A DNA stretch of 64,000 bases from the NCBI GenBank assembly GCA_034520365.1, contig JAXHNP010000007.1, forward strand, positions 310,001 through 374,000. The letters are read 5' to 3'. The notes beneath the pieces are model-generated. The model was not told the DNA's origin, made no database searches, and saw nothing but the letters and a program-made list of their open reading frames with translations. Source of the stretch: Desulfobacterales bacterium. GTDB lineage: Bacteria > Desulfobacterota > Desulfobacteria > Desulfobacterales > Desulfosalsimonadaceae. Shown in pieces: positions 9,565-16,905 of this stretch; the first letter of the stretch is position 1; each line of letters opens with the position of its first letter. Position numbers and translations under genes: made by a program.

Positions 9565-9665
9565 GGTCGGCACGGTGGCCGACCCTACGATGGATCGGGT
9601 TTTTCCCCATTCGTAGGGCGGGCCACCGTGCCCGCCTGAAAAATAGATAGAACAAATTTACCGTG
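9565..9665. repeat. Family A palindromic element with one terminal repeat
   Basis: Contains GGTCGGCACGGTGGCCGACC and the GGGCGGGCCACCGTGCCCGCC arm, then the terminal GAACAAATTTACCGTG. The flanking 9666-9721 is matched, in inverse orientation, by 15278-15323. The two copies therefore share an extension beyond the normal element end. Confidence 0.75.
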
Positions 9666-9738
9666 CCTCAGTGCCTTTAAAGTTATTTATAGGCTCGGTC
9701 CCGGGCAAACGGCCCGGAGGAAACAATTCTAAGGAACC

Positions 9739-9890
9739 AAACAATATATGTCGTTATTCCAAAGTGTTGTGCTATTGTCATTCCGAGGAACGATAGTGAC
9801 GAGGAATCTTGTTGTAAAGATTTCTCACTGACGCTCGAAATGACAGTATGGGCTGATTTTCAGGGCCTTTTTGAGTTAGTTTCTGCAAAA
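9739..9890. repeat. Family B1 inverted repeat element
   Basis: Core palindrome 9776-9845 (TGTCATTCCGAGGAACGATAG ... CGCTCGAAATGACA), with conserved flanks AACAATATATG on the left and TTTTTGAGTTAGTTTCTGCA on the right. Copies of the same long form lie at 48207 and 49750, each just past the 3' end of a minus-strand gene. Confidence 0.7.
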
Positions 9891-9929
9891 ATGCCGGGGT
9901 GGCGGCATAAACCGCTTTTTACGCTGCCA

Positions 9930-10772
9930 TCAGACTTCAAAGCTCATATCCCGGCCTATAGCATAGCAAGCCAGCCCGGATTTTCGCTCGGAGATAATAT
10001 TGCGGGTCTGATTCAGTATGTGGTCCATGCCCTGATCCGTGCGGTCCCGGTTGTGATGGAAAAGCCCCAGCCGTTTGACACCGGCGGCCAGGGCCAGTTC
10101 CAGGGCGGCGGTATAGGTGGAATGTCCCCATTCAATGCTTTGGGCGTATTCCTCGGGCGTGTACTCCGCATCATGGAACAAGAGATCCGCGCCTTCGCAA
10201 AAGGCTTTGTAATCCTTAAATTTCAGGCCGCCGGGGTGCGTGTAGCCCAATTCGTTATCCGTTAGAAAAACAAAGGATTTGCCATCTTCCTCGAATTTGT
10301 ATCCGCATCCGCTGTTGGGGTGGCTCAAGGCGATCGGGGTGACGGTCACCGTATCGATTTGAAAGCTTGACGGGCAGCCCTGCTGATACGAAATTTTGGC
10401 GCGAAGGTCCGAATACCGGACCGGAAAATGAGGCGGGCTCATCATTTTGGCTACGATGGTCTCGACAAACTTGCCGGGAAACGGGCACCGGTAAATCTGG
10501 ATATTCGACTCCGAACTGAACAGGGGCTTAAAAAAGGGAAATCCCAGGAGGTGATCCCAGTGGGAATGGGTAAACAGCATATGGAAAAGCCGGCAGCCCT
10601 CGATGGTAAGCTGGTTGCCCAGCCGCCGCATGCCGGAGCCGGCATCCACAATAATCAGTTCGCCGCTCTTCGTGCGGATCTCAATGCAGGTGGTATCACC
10701 GCCGTATTTATCATACTCAGACCCGGAAACCGGTATAGACCCCCTGGACCCCCAGCATTTAATGTACATCAA
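9930..10772 (-). CDS. MBL-fold metallo-hydrolase
   Basis: Metallo-beta-lactamase-fold hydrolase of 280 residues with a complete metal motif: H69, H71, D73 and H74 in THSHWDH. An Asp in IVDAGSG precedes it and FHDAEYTPEEYA near residue 190 supplies later ligands. The N-terminus MYIKCWGSRGSIPVSG is typical of a subgroup related to cyclic phosphodiesterases and RNase Z-like enzymes often found near signalling genes. Substrate unknown. It starts 15 bases after the methyltransferase gene, so it belongs to the CooC operon. Confidence 0.82.
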   Translation of the reverse strand: MMYIKCWGSRGSIPVSGSEYDKYGGDTTCIEIRTKSGELIIVDAGSGMRRLGNQLTIEGCRLFHMLFTHSHWDHLLGFPFFKPLFSSESNIQIYRCPFPGKFVETIVAKMMSPPHFPVRYSDLRAKISYQQGCPSSFQIDTVTVTPIALSHPNSGCGYKFEEDGKSFVFLTDNELGYTHPGGLKFKDYKAFCEGADLLFHDAEYTPEEYAQSIEWGHSTYTAALELALAAGVKRLGLFHHNRDRTDQGMDHILNQTRNIISERKSGLACYAIGRDMSFEV

Positions 10773-10787
10773 GCATCCTTTCGACGG

Positions 10788-11648
10788 TTACATCATTTTC
10801 CCCAACATCGTGTGCCAGATGCCGTCCTGTATCCATTCCTCCAGTATTTCAGCCCGGCAGCGCACAAGCCGGTCTTTAATCCGCCGGGCCTGGGTACGCA
10901 TGAGCCCGGACAGGACAAACCATTTTTTCTGCCGAAAACCGGGGGCTGCCACCAGCTGCTGCATCACATCATAATGGATGTTGGCCACCACCAGATCCGC
11001 CGGCCAATCAATAAAGTCCCGGGCGTCGCCGGCGATGGAAAGCATCCGATCCGTTAGATGATTATGCCGGATATTCGTCCACACGGTCTTGGCGGCCAGA
11101 AAATTATTATCCACGGCCAGCACACGGGCCGCCCCCCGACGGGCCGCCGCCAGGGCCAGAAGCCCGGTACCGGCCCCCAGATCGAGCACGGCTTCAACCG
11201 TTTCATTGGCCATGAGCGTCTCAACGGCCATCAGGCAGTGCCGGGTGGTGGGGTGATTGCCCGCACCGAAAACCACGCCCGGATCCAGCACAAGCGTCTG
11301 CTCAGCCGTCCCCGAAGGCGTTTTCGCCCATGGCGGCACCACCTGCAAACCGCCCACCTGAAACGGCGCCACCGGCCCCCCATGCCAGTCCGCATAGCTC
11401 ATCTCAAACCGGTCTTTGAGCTCCAGACGGGGGCGGGCCGCTAAAAACTTTTCTATCATGTCATCCGCCGGACGGGCAAAAAAAAGAAACGAGGTCTCCC
11501 CCTCTTCCCAGTTCCCGATAAACGAAGCCCCAAAATCATGGGTCTCCTTTACGCTCAGCCGGCCGGAGAGGTAATAGATATAGAGATACGGACAGGGCGG
11601 CGCCTTATCCACGTTCCCGGACGGTTTATGCGGCATGACATCCAACAT
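10788..11648 (-). CDS. PrmA-like SAM-dependent methyltransferase
   Basis: Methyltransferase resembling ribosomal protein L11 methyltransferase. The C-terminal half has VFGAGNHPTTRHC (PrmA substrate-loop signature), AVLDLGAGTGLLALAAARRG (SAM motif I) and VVANIHYDVMQQL (motif IV region). The N-terminal half is divergent from PrmA. The frame extends to 11693, but that overlaps the upstream CooC-like gene. ATG 11648 or 11636 is more likely, with AGG just upstream of 11648. Its place between CooC-like and MBL genes, away from ribosomal genes, suggests the target may not be L11. Confidence 0.75.
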   Translation of the reverse strand: MLDVMPHKPSGNVDKAPPCPYLYIYYLSGRLSVKETHDFGASFIGNWEEGETSFLFFARPADDMIEKFLAARPRLELKDRFEMSYADWHGGPVAPFQVGGLQVVPPWAKTPSGTAEQTLVLDPGVVFGAGNHPTTRHCLMAVETLMANETVEAVLDLGAGTGLLALAAARRGAARVLAVDNNFLAAKTVWTNIRHNHLTDRMLSIAGDARDFIDWPADLVVANIHYDVMQQLVAAPGFRQKKWFVLSGLMRTQARRIKDRLVRCRAEILEEWIQDGIWHTMLGKMM

Positions 11649-11661
11649 CCGTGCCTGCGAA

Positions 11662-12408
11662 TCAAAAAATCTTGTCAAACAGCGCAAAGGCATTCTGCAC
11701 GGCCTGGCTGTCTTCCGGGAGATTTATAATCGGTGTGCCCTCGAAATCATAATCATAAATCGAGGCATCCTCGGGCACTGATCCCAGAAGCTCCACACCG
11801 GCCTCTTCCACCATTTTGGCGGCTTTGTCCGGCACCCCGTTTTTGGCCTGATTGAAAATCAGACAGGTCCGCATCACCCCGATATTTAACTCCGAGGCGA
11901 GCTCATTGATGCGAAGGGCCGCCTGGAGCCCCCGCCTTGAGGCATCCGTGACAATCAGCAGCACATCCACATTCTTGGTGGTCAGCCGGCTGATATGCTC
12001 CATACCCGCCTCGTTATCCAGCACGATATAGGGGTAATTATCCGATAGCCGCTCAAGCGCGTTGACCAGCAGACTATTGGCCGCACAATAACAGCCCTGG
12101 CCCTCGGGCTGGCCCATCACGATAAGATCATAGTTCCCGGTTTCCATGACCGCCTCCTCCATCCGCATGGTGATGAAGACATCCTTGGTCATGCCGCTGG
12201 GCACGGCCCCCTTTTTCATATCCTCTCGCGCATTGCCGAGCGTATCGGTTACGGTCAGACCGAGCACCTCGTTAAAATTAAAGTTGGAATCCGCATCCAC
12301 GGCCAGAATCGGGGTTTTCCCGTTTTTTACCATATATTTGACCAGCAGTCCGGCAAGCGTGGTCTTTCCGGTGCCGCCTTTGCCCGCTAGGGCTACAGTG
12401 TATGCCAT
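11662..12408 (-). CDS. CooC-like nickel-insertion ATPase (MinD/ParA family)
   Basis: P-loop ATPase of 248 residues. It has the deviant Walker A KGGTGKTT (residues 10-17), the VDADSN switch region, and the C106-Y-C108 pair in GQGCYCAAN. A CXC motif at this position is the metal-binding dimer site of CooC proteins, which help insert nickel into carbon monoxide dehydrogenase or the CODH/ACS complex. No cooS or acs gene lies in the window, so the client enzyme is encoded elsewhere. First gene of the minus-strand operon CooC, methyltransferase, MBL; an AGGAG lies 11 bases before the ATG. Confidence 0.87.
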   Translation of the reverse strand: MAYTVALAGKGGTGKTTLAGLLVKYMVKNGKTPILAVDADSNFNFNEVLGLTVTDTLGNAREDMKKGAVPSGMTKDVFITMRMEEAVMETGNYDLIVMGQPEGQGCYCAANSLLVNALERLSDNYPYIVLDNEAGMEHISRLTTKNVDVLLIVTDASRRGLQAALRINELASELNIGVMRTCLIFNQAKNGVPDKAAKMVEEAGVELLGSVPEDASIYDYDFEGTPIINLPEDSQAVQNAFALFDKIF

Positions 12409-12576
12409 TTAAAGTCAGTCTCCTTTCAGATCATAAGATAATATAAATACCTATGCCACTTCCTGATTTCAGTCAAGGATCTTTTATTCGTAAGGCGCCT
12501 GCTGAACAGCGGCCTCTTAAAAAGCAGATAAAATAACCAGCGCACCGGCCGCCGTCGAGGAATAAAAAATCAAAGT

Positions 12577-12606
12577 TTGCAGAACCTACTTAATTGATTA
12601 TATATT
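12577..12606 (+). promoter_or_regulatory. Candidate promoter for the SixA-like gene
   Basis: TTGCAG, an 18-base spacer, then TATATT in a clearly AT-rich stretch, followed by a near-consensus AAGGAGGT Shine-Dalgarno at about 12616. By-eye call. Confidence 0.35.
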
Positions 12607-12628
12607 TATATTAAAAAGGAGGTAACTT

Positions 12629-13090
12629 ATGGCACTTTATTTGGTTCAGCACGGCAAAAATTTAAAAAAGGATGTGGACCCCGACCAGTCCCTTTCGGAG
12701 GAAGGGATTGCGGACGTGAAACGCATTGCCGAAACCGCGGCCGGGTATAACGTGAAAGTGGGCGAAATCAAACACAGCGGTAAAAAGCGGGCCCGGCAGA
12801 CCGCAGAGATATTTGCGGATTACCTCCAGGCCGGCGGCGGGGTCCAGGAAATGGCGGGGATTAAAGCGCTTGACGATGTGGTCCCTGTCGCCCAAAGCGC
12901 GGATCCCGGAGGAAATATGATGCTGGTTGGGCACCTCCCGTTTATGGAGCGCATCACCAGTTATCTGACCGCCGGCAATCCGGATATCACTGTGATGAAA
13001 TTCCAGAACGGCGGCATCGTCTGCCTGGATCAGCTCGATGATACCAGCGACTGGGCCATTAAGTGGACGCTTCTGCCCAACATCGGTTAA
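12629..13090 (+). CDS. SixA-like histidine phosphatase superfamily protein
   Basis: A 153-residue single-domain member of the histidine phosphatase superfamily closest to SixA phosphohistidine phosphatases. The nucleophile is H8 in LVQHGKN, where the usual RHG Arg is replaced by Gln. The second catalytic His is H102 in LVGHLPFMERI, and HSGKKRARQTAEI near residue 49 supplies the phosphate-pocket Arg. A strong AGGAGGT precedes the ATG. It probably removes phosphate from phospho-His on a phosphorelay or PTS-type partner, but no partner is encoded next door. Confidence 0.78.
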   Translation: MALYLVQHGKNLKKDVDPDQSLSEEGIADVKRIAETAAGYNVKVGEIKHSGKKRARQTAEIFADYLQAGGGVQEMAGIKALDDVVPVAQSADPGGNMMLVGHLPFMERITSYLTAGNPDITVMKFQNGGIVCLDQLDDTSDWAIKWTLLPNIG

Positions 13091-13215
13091 AACAGCCGAA
13101 TATGCCGAAATTTATTGCTTCTCCATCCTTTTTGTGGCAGATATTTTCATTTATAAACTTTCATGAACGTTAATTTACGTTAAAAGCTCGCGCGCTGCGA
13201 TCAGGCAGAAATAGG

Positions 13216-13364
13216 CACGGTAAATTTGTTCTATCTATTTTTCAGGCGGGCACGGTGGCCCGCCCGCAACAATGCTGACATTTTGTAGGGTCGGCCACCG
13301 TGCCGACCTTACATGCGAGCAACCCCATGGTTATGGGGTTGTTCGCCAAAACAAATTCAACGTG
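13216..13364. mobile_element. Full-length family A miniature element with 10-bp flanking repeats
   Basis: A 149-base element from CACGGTAAATTTGTTC to the inverse end ACAAATTCAACGTG. It is flanked by perfect direct repeats CAGAAATAGG at 13206-13215 and 13365-13374. Inside lie three hairpins: GGCGGGCACGGTGGCCC..., a GTCGGCCACCGTGCCGAC arm, and AACCCCATGGTTATGGGGTT. The right flanking repeat carries the AGGA that serves as ribosome-binding site for the next gene. Confidence 0.85.
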
Positions 13365-13382
13365 CAGAAATAGGATACCGGG

Positions 13383-14453
13383 ATGCAAAAGGATAGAGAG
13401 GCCATGAAGATGGAGGTTCCCTGGAAGAAGCCGGCGGTTTCGGTTGATATTGATGCCATTGCATTAATGATTGCCGATTTACAGAAAGAAACCGGGGAAA
13501 TTCCATGGAGCCGGGGCGGCAAGACCGATCCCTGGGATCATGTGGAAGCGGCCATGGGGCTCTCTATCTGCGGCTATATCGCCGAGGCCCGGGCCGCCTA
13601 TGAATGGCTGGCAGAAATCCAGCTGGAAGACGGCAGCTGGTATTCCGCTTACCTTGACGGCGCCCCCCTGGATCGCACCCGGGAAACCAATATCTCGGCC
13701 TATATCGCGGTGGGGGTATTCCACTATTATCTGATCACCCGGGACATCCGGTTTCTGTATCAAATGTGGCCAACGATTGAGGCGGCCATGGATTTTGCGG
13801 TAAGCCTCCAGGCACCCACCGGGGAAATCTACTGGGCCAAAAGCCCGGACCTGGAAATCGATCCCATGGCGCTCCTTACGGGGTCGAGCTCCATATTTAT
13901 GAGCCTTAAATGCGCAATCTCAATTGCCGGTTTGCTCGGCAAAGCCAAACCCGAATGGAAGAGCGCGCTGATCAATCTGGGCGAGGCCATCCGGGACGGC
14001 TACCATCTTTTTAATATCACCAAATCCAGATACTCCATGGACTGGTTTTATCCGGTATTATCCGGCGCGGTCACCGGCGCAGCGGCCCAGGATCGGATCG
14101 ATCAGCAGTGGAAGAAATTCGTTGTAAAAGGAATGGGGGTGCTTTGCGTCTCTGACCGCCCCTGGGTGACCATTGCCGAAACCTGCGAGCTGGTGATCGC
14201 CCTGGCGGCCATGGGCAGCCATGAAATCGCCGCCATTGTCTTCTCCTGGCTGATTGACCGCAAATTCGAAGACGGCTCCTACTGGTGCGGGTTTACCTAT
14301 CCGGACATGGTAATCTGGCCGGAGGATAAAATCTCCTGGACCAACGGGGTGTTCATCATGGCCGCGGATGCCCTGTATCAAATAACGCCGGCAGCGGAAT
14401 TTTTCAACCACAGCTTCTGGAACACCTCAGAGTTTGCTCTCTATCTGAAATAA
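13383..14453 (+). CDS. Alpha/alpha-toroid protein, prenyltransferase/six-hairpin glycosidase-like
   Basis: A 356-residue protein built of helical hairpins with repeated aromatic/acidic motifs: DPWDHVEAAMGL, YEWLAEIQLEDGSW, TNISAYIAVGVFHY, LLTGSSSIFMSLKCA. It resembles a family I recall from actinobacteria annotated as prenyltransferase, more likely a six-hairpin glycosidase-fold protein. No signal peptide. It is followed 10 bases later by a hexapeptide acyltransferase, hinting at a role in making or modifying a glycan or glycolipid (inference). The ATG at 13383 follows AGGA inside the right flanking repeat of the upstream mobile element. Confidence 0.62.
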   Translation: MQKDREAMKMEVPWKKPAVSVDIDAIALMIADLQKETGEIPWSRGGKTDPWDHVEAAMGLSICGYIAEARAAYEWLAEIQLEDGSWYSAYLDGAPLDRTRETNISAYIAVGVFHYYLITRDIRFLYQMWPTIEAAMDFAVSLQAPTGEIYWAKSPDLEIDPMALLTGSSSIFMSLKCAISIAGLLGKAKPEWKSALINLGEAIRDGYHLFNITKSRYSMDWFYPVLSGAVTGAAAQDRIDQQWKKFVVKGMGVLCVSDRPWVTIAETCELVIALAAMGSHEIAAIVFSWLIDRKFEDGSYWCGFTYPDMVIWPEDKISWTNGVFIMAADALYQITPAAEFFNHSFWNTSEFALYLK

Positions 14454-14463
14454 GGCGCTTTTC

Positions 14464-15186
14464 TTGCGACGAGACCATCGGCCCTATTTTTTAAAAAAAG
14501 CCTACATTAAATTCCAGCAGGCCTATGCCCGGTATTTTCTGCGCCCCCAGTTCGATTTGCTCGGGCCGGGATATACCGTCATTCATCCCTGGAATATCGA
14601 AGTCTTTGGCGCCCCCATCAAGATCGGCCGGCACGCCAATATCCTCTCCTCTAAAGATAAGAAAGTCCGGCTGACGGTGTGGCCCGAAGATAAAGAAAAA
14701 GGCGGCATCGAAATCGGCGACTACTGCCTGATCTGCCCCGGTGTGCGCATAAGCTCCGCGGATTATATTAAAATCGGGGACAATACCATGCTGGCCAGCC
14801 ATGCCTATATCACGGATGCGGACTGGCACGGGATTTATAACCGGATCTGGACGATTGGCCCCACCCGTCCGATCTCCATCGGCGAAAATGTGTGGATCGG
14901 CGACAGCGCCATCGTCTGCAAAGGCGTTGAGATCGGGGATAACAGCATCATCGGCGCCGGCTCCGTGGTCATCCGCTCAATCCCGCCCAACACCATCGCG
15001 GCCGGCAATCCGGCCCGGGTGGTCAAGGCGCTTGATCCGGAGGAGAAATTTGCCATGCGCTCGGAATGGTTTGCGGATCCGGCCATGCTTGCCAAAGATA
15101 TCGATGCCATGGACCGGGAAAACTTAAAAGGCAATTCCCTTTTCCACTGGCTGCGCACTATATTTTTCCCCCGCCGCTCGGATTGA
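14464..15186 (+). CDS. Hexapeptide-repeat (left-handed beta-helix) acyltransferase
   Basis: Acetyl- or acyltransferase of the LbH/NodL-LacA type, 240 residues. Beta-helix repeats run from about residue 40 to 190, for example IGDYCLICPGVRISSADYIK and IGENVWIGDSAIVCKGVEIG. A catalytic-type His lies in DADWHGIYNR, and the family end motif IPPNTIAAGNPARVVKAL is present. The start is TTG at 14464; an in-frame stop lies at 14446 and no ATG occurs until well into the fold. It probably acetylates a sugar made or bound by the neighbouring toroid protein (inference). Confidence 0.85.
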   Translation: MRRDHRPYFLKKAYIKFQQAYARYFLRPQFDLLGPGYTVIHPWNIEVFGAPIKIGRHANILSSKDKKVRLTVWPEDKEKGGIEIGDYCLICPGVRISSADYIKIGDNTMLASHAYITDADWHGIYNRIWTIGPTRPISIGENVWIGDSAIVCKGVEIGDNSIIGAGSVVIRSIPPNTIAAGNPARVVKALDPEEKFAMRSEWFADPAMLAKDIDAMDRENLKGNSLFHWLRTIFFPRRSD

Positions 15187-15277
15187 GACCCCCTTGCATC
15201 CGCCTTCAAGGCGTAATATAGTTTTCTTTAACATGGATTTAGGCTTAACCGCGGTGGCGATAAAAACATTCCCCCGG

Positions 15278-15424
15278 ACCGCTGCCCGGGACCGAGCTAA
15301 AAATAACTTTAAAGGCACTGAGGCACGGTAAATTTGTTCTATCTATTTTTCAGGCGGGCACGGTGGCCCGCCCTACGAATGGGGAAAAACCCGATTCATC
15401 GTAGGGTCGGCCACCGTGCCGACC
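15278..15424. repeat. Family A element with extended left flank
   Basis: Element proper is 15324-15424, from CACGGTAAATTTGTTC through the GGCGGGCACGGTGGCCCGCC and GGTCGGCCACCGTGCCGACC hairpins. The left extension (TAACTTTAAAGGCACTGAGG and a GCCCGGGACCGAGC palindrome) is shared in inverse orientation with 9666-9721. Confidence 0.75.
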
Positions 15425-15487
15425 ATAACTTTTTGATTTAATAAATATAATATTTTATACCCCACTACACCTTTTGGGGACCAATTT

Positions 15488-15577
15488 CTTAACCACAGAG
15501 AGCACAGAGGCCACAGAGAAAACATTATTTATAAGAAGCCTTCTCCGTGATCTCTGTGTCCTTTGTGGTTTATATCC
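15488..15577. repeat. Family E CACAGAG inverted repeat
   Basis: TTAACCACAGAGAGCACAGAGG and, after about 40 bases, the partly inverse TCTCTGTGTCCTTTGTGGTT. A large imperfect hairpin of a type seen in many bacterial genomes. Single copy here, upstream of the 15623 gene. Confidence 0.6.
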
Positions 15578-15622
15578 ATTTCGAGCTTTCAAAAAACAAG
15601 TTACTTAGAAGGTGCGTAGCCT

Positions 15623-16000
15623 ATGGCACAGGAAAACGATATTATTTTAATCTATTATGAGGATCAGCCCGCCGGTTTTGCCCGCATCGAGGCCATTTCC
15701 CCGGATGTCAAAAAAGACTGGTATCATGTGACGCTCCTGCTTCTCCAGATCCCGCTGCAGACGGTCACCTGGATTCTGCGGGATGTGTATATCAACGGGG
15801 AAGAATTTACCATGGGTGGCAACCGGCTGCGGCTTGAAAAAGTCGAGGCCCCGCCGGAGGCGGAACCAGAATCTGATCAGGAAGAAAGCCAAGAGGCATC
15901 TGTAAAAGAGGAACAGCAGCAGGCGCCGGAAAAAGAAAAAGAGGATTCCCCGGAGGATGCCAAGGTGGTCTCCCTATGGGACCGCCAACCCAAAAAATGA
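15623..16000 (+). CDS. Conserved hypothetical protein with acidic tail
   Basis: A 125-residue protein. Residues 1-75 look like a small beta-rich domain (DIILIYYEDQPAGFARIEAI ... DVYINGEEFTMGGNRLRLEK). Residues 76-115 are a low-complexity Glu/Gln-rich tail, ending in a conserved-looking VSLWDRQPK. No known catalytic motif. It overlaps the start of the DUF1848 gene by four bases (ATGA at 15997), so the two are translationally coupled. I recall similar proteins as hypotheticals in related sulfate reducers. Confidence 0.72.
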   Translation: MAQENDIILIYYEDQPAGFARIEAISPDVKKDWYHVTLLLLQIPLQTVTWILRDVYINGEEFTMGGNRLRLEKVEAPPEAEPESDQEESQEASVKEEQQQAPEKEKEDSPEDAKVVSLWDRQPKK

Positions 16001-16905
16001 GCGGAAAAACACCAGCCAGAATCATCATCTCCGCCTCCCGCCGCACCGATATTCCGGCCTTTTACATGGACTGGTTCATGCAGGGGATTTATGACGGATA
16101 CTTTGAAATGACCAATCCGTTCAACCGTCACGTATCAAAAGTTACGGCAACGCCTGAAAATGTGCATACCATTGTTTTCTGGTCCAAGGACTTCCGCCCG
16201 TTTCTGGATGGCGGCTACGGGGAGAGGCTTCAGAAAATGGGCTATCACCTGTTTTTCAATTTCACCCTAAACTCTGAATCCCCATGGCTTGAGCCCCATA
16301 TCCCGCCCTTAAATGGCCGTTTTGAAACGCTTTCCCGGCTTGTCGAACGGTTCGGCCCGGAAGCGATTCACTGGCGCTTTGACCCGGTCTGTTTTTTCCG
16401 GCCGCCGGGCGGGCCGGATATGGACAACCTGACGGATTTTGCCCGAATTGCCGAAGTTATGGGCGATTTAGGCATTCGCCGCTGCATCACCAGCTTCATG
16501 GACCATTACCCCAAGATCAAAAAGCGCCTGGCCGCCTATCCGGGTTTTGTTTTTAATGATCCGCCGTTAGAAGAAAAAGTGCGGGTGCTGCAATGGCTGG
16601 CGCAGATTCTCAAACCGCACGATATTGACCTATATACCTGCTGCGAAAAAGAGGTGATGGCCGCCCTGCCGGCAGGCGCCCCCATTGGACCCAGCCGATG
16701 CATCCCCGGCAGGCTGCTGATGGATTTTTTCGGCGGGGACATTTCGCTTCGAAAAGACGCCGGCCAGCGCGTGAAACAGGGATGCGGGTGTACGACCTCC
16801 TCGGATATCGGTTCCTACCACCGCCAGCCCTGCCGGCACAACTGCCTGTTCTGCTATGCCAACCCGTCAAAAAGCAGTCACCCGTTATGCGAATCGGCGA
16901 CATAG
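15997..16905 (+). CDS. DUF1848 family Fe-S protein
   Basis: A 302-residue protein of the DUF1848 family, distantly like radical SAM/spore photoproduct-lyase folds. The N-terminus has IIISASRRTDIPAFY and NPFNRHVSK. The C-terminus has GCGCTTSSDIGSY followed by CRHNCLFCYANP, a Cys cluster suited to an iron-sulfur centre. Function is not established. ATG 15997 overlaps the upstream stop; an in-frame ATG at 15976 would add seven residues. Its last 19 bases overlap dusB, giving a three-gene operon. Confidence 0.83.
   Translation: MSGKTPARIIISASRRTDIPAFYMDWFMQGIYDGYFEMTNPFNRHVSKVTATPENVHTIVFWSKDFRPFLDGGYGERLQKMGYHLFFNFTLNSESPWLEPHIPPLNGRFETLSRLVERFGPEAIHWRFDPVCFFRPPGGPDMDNLTDFARIAEVMGDLGIRRCITSFMDHYPKIKKRLAAYPGFVFNDPPLEEKVRVLQWLAQILKPHDIDLYTCCEKEVMAALPAGAPIGPSRCIPGRLLMDFFGGDISLRKDAGQRVKQGCGCTTSSDIGSYHRQPCRHNCLFCYANPSKSSHPLCESAT

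Noticed and set aside
10428-11057. 209-codon plus-strand ORF
   Set aside because: Antisense to the MBL and PrmA-like genes; no recognisable motif.
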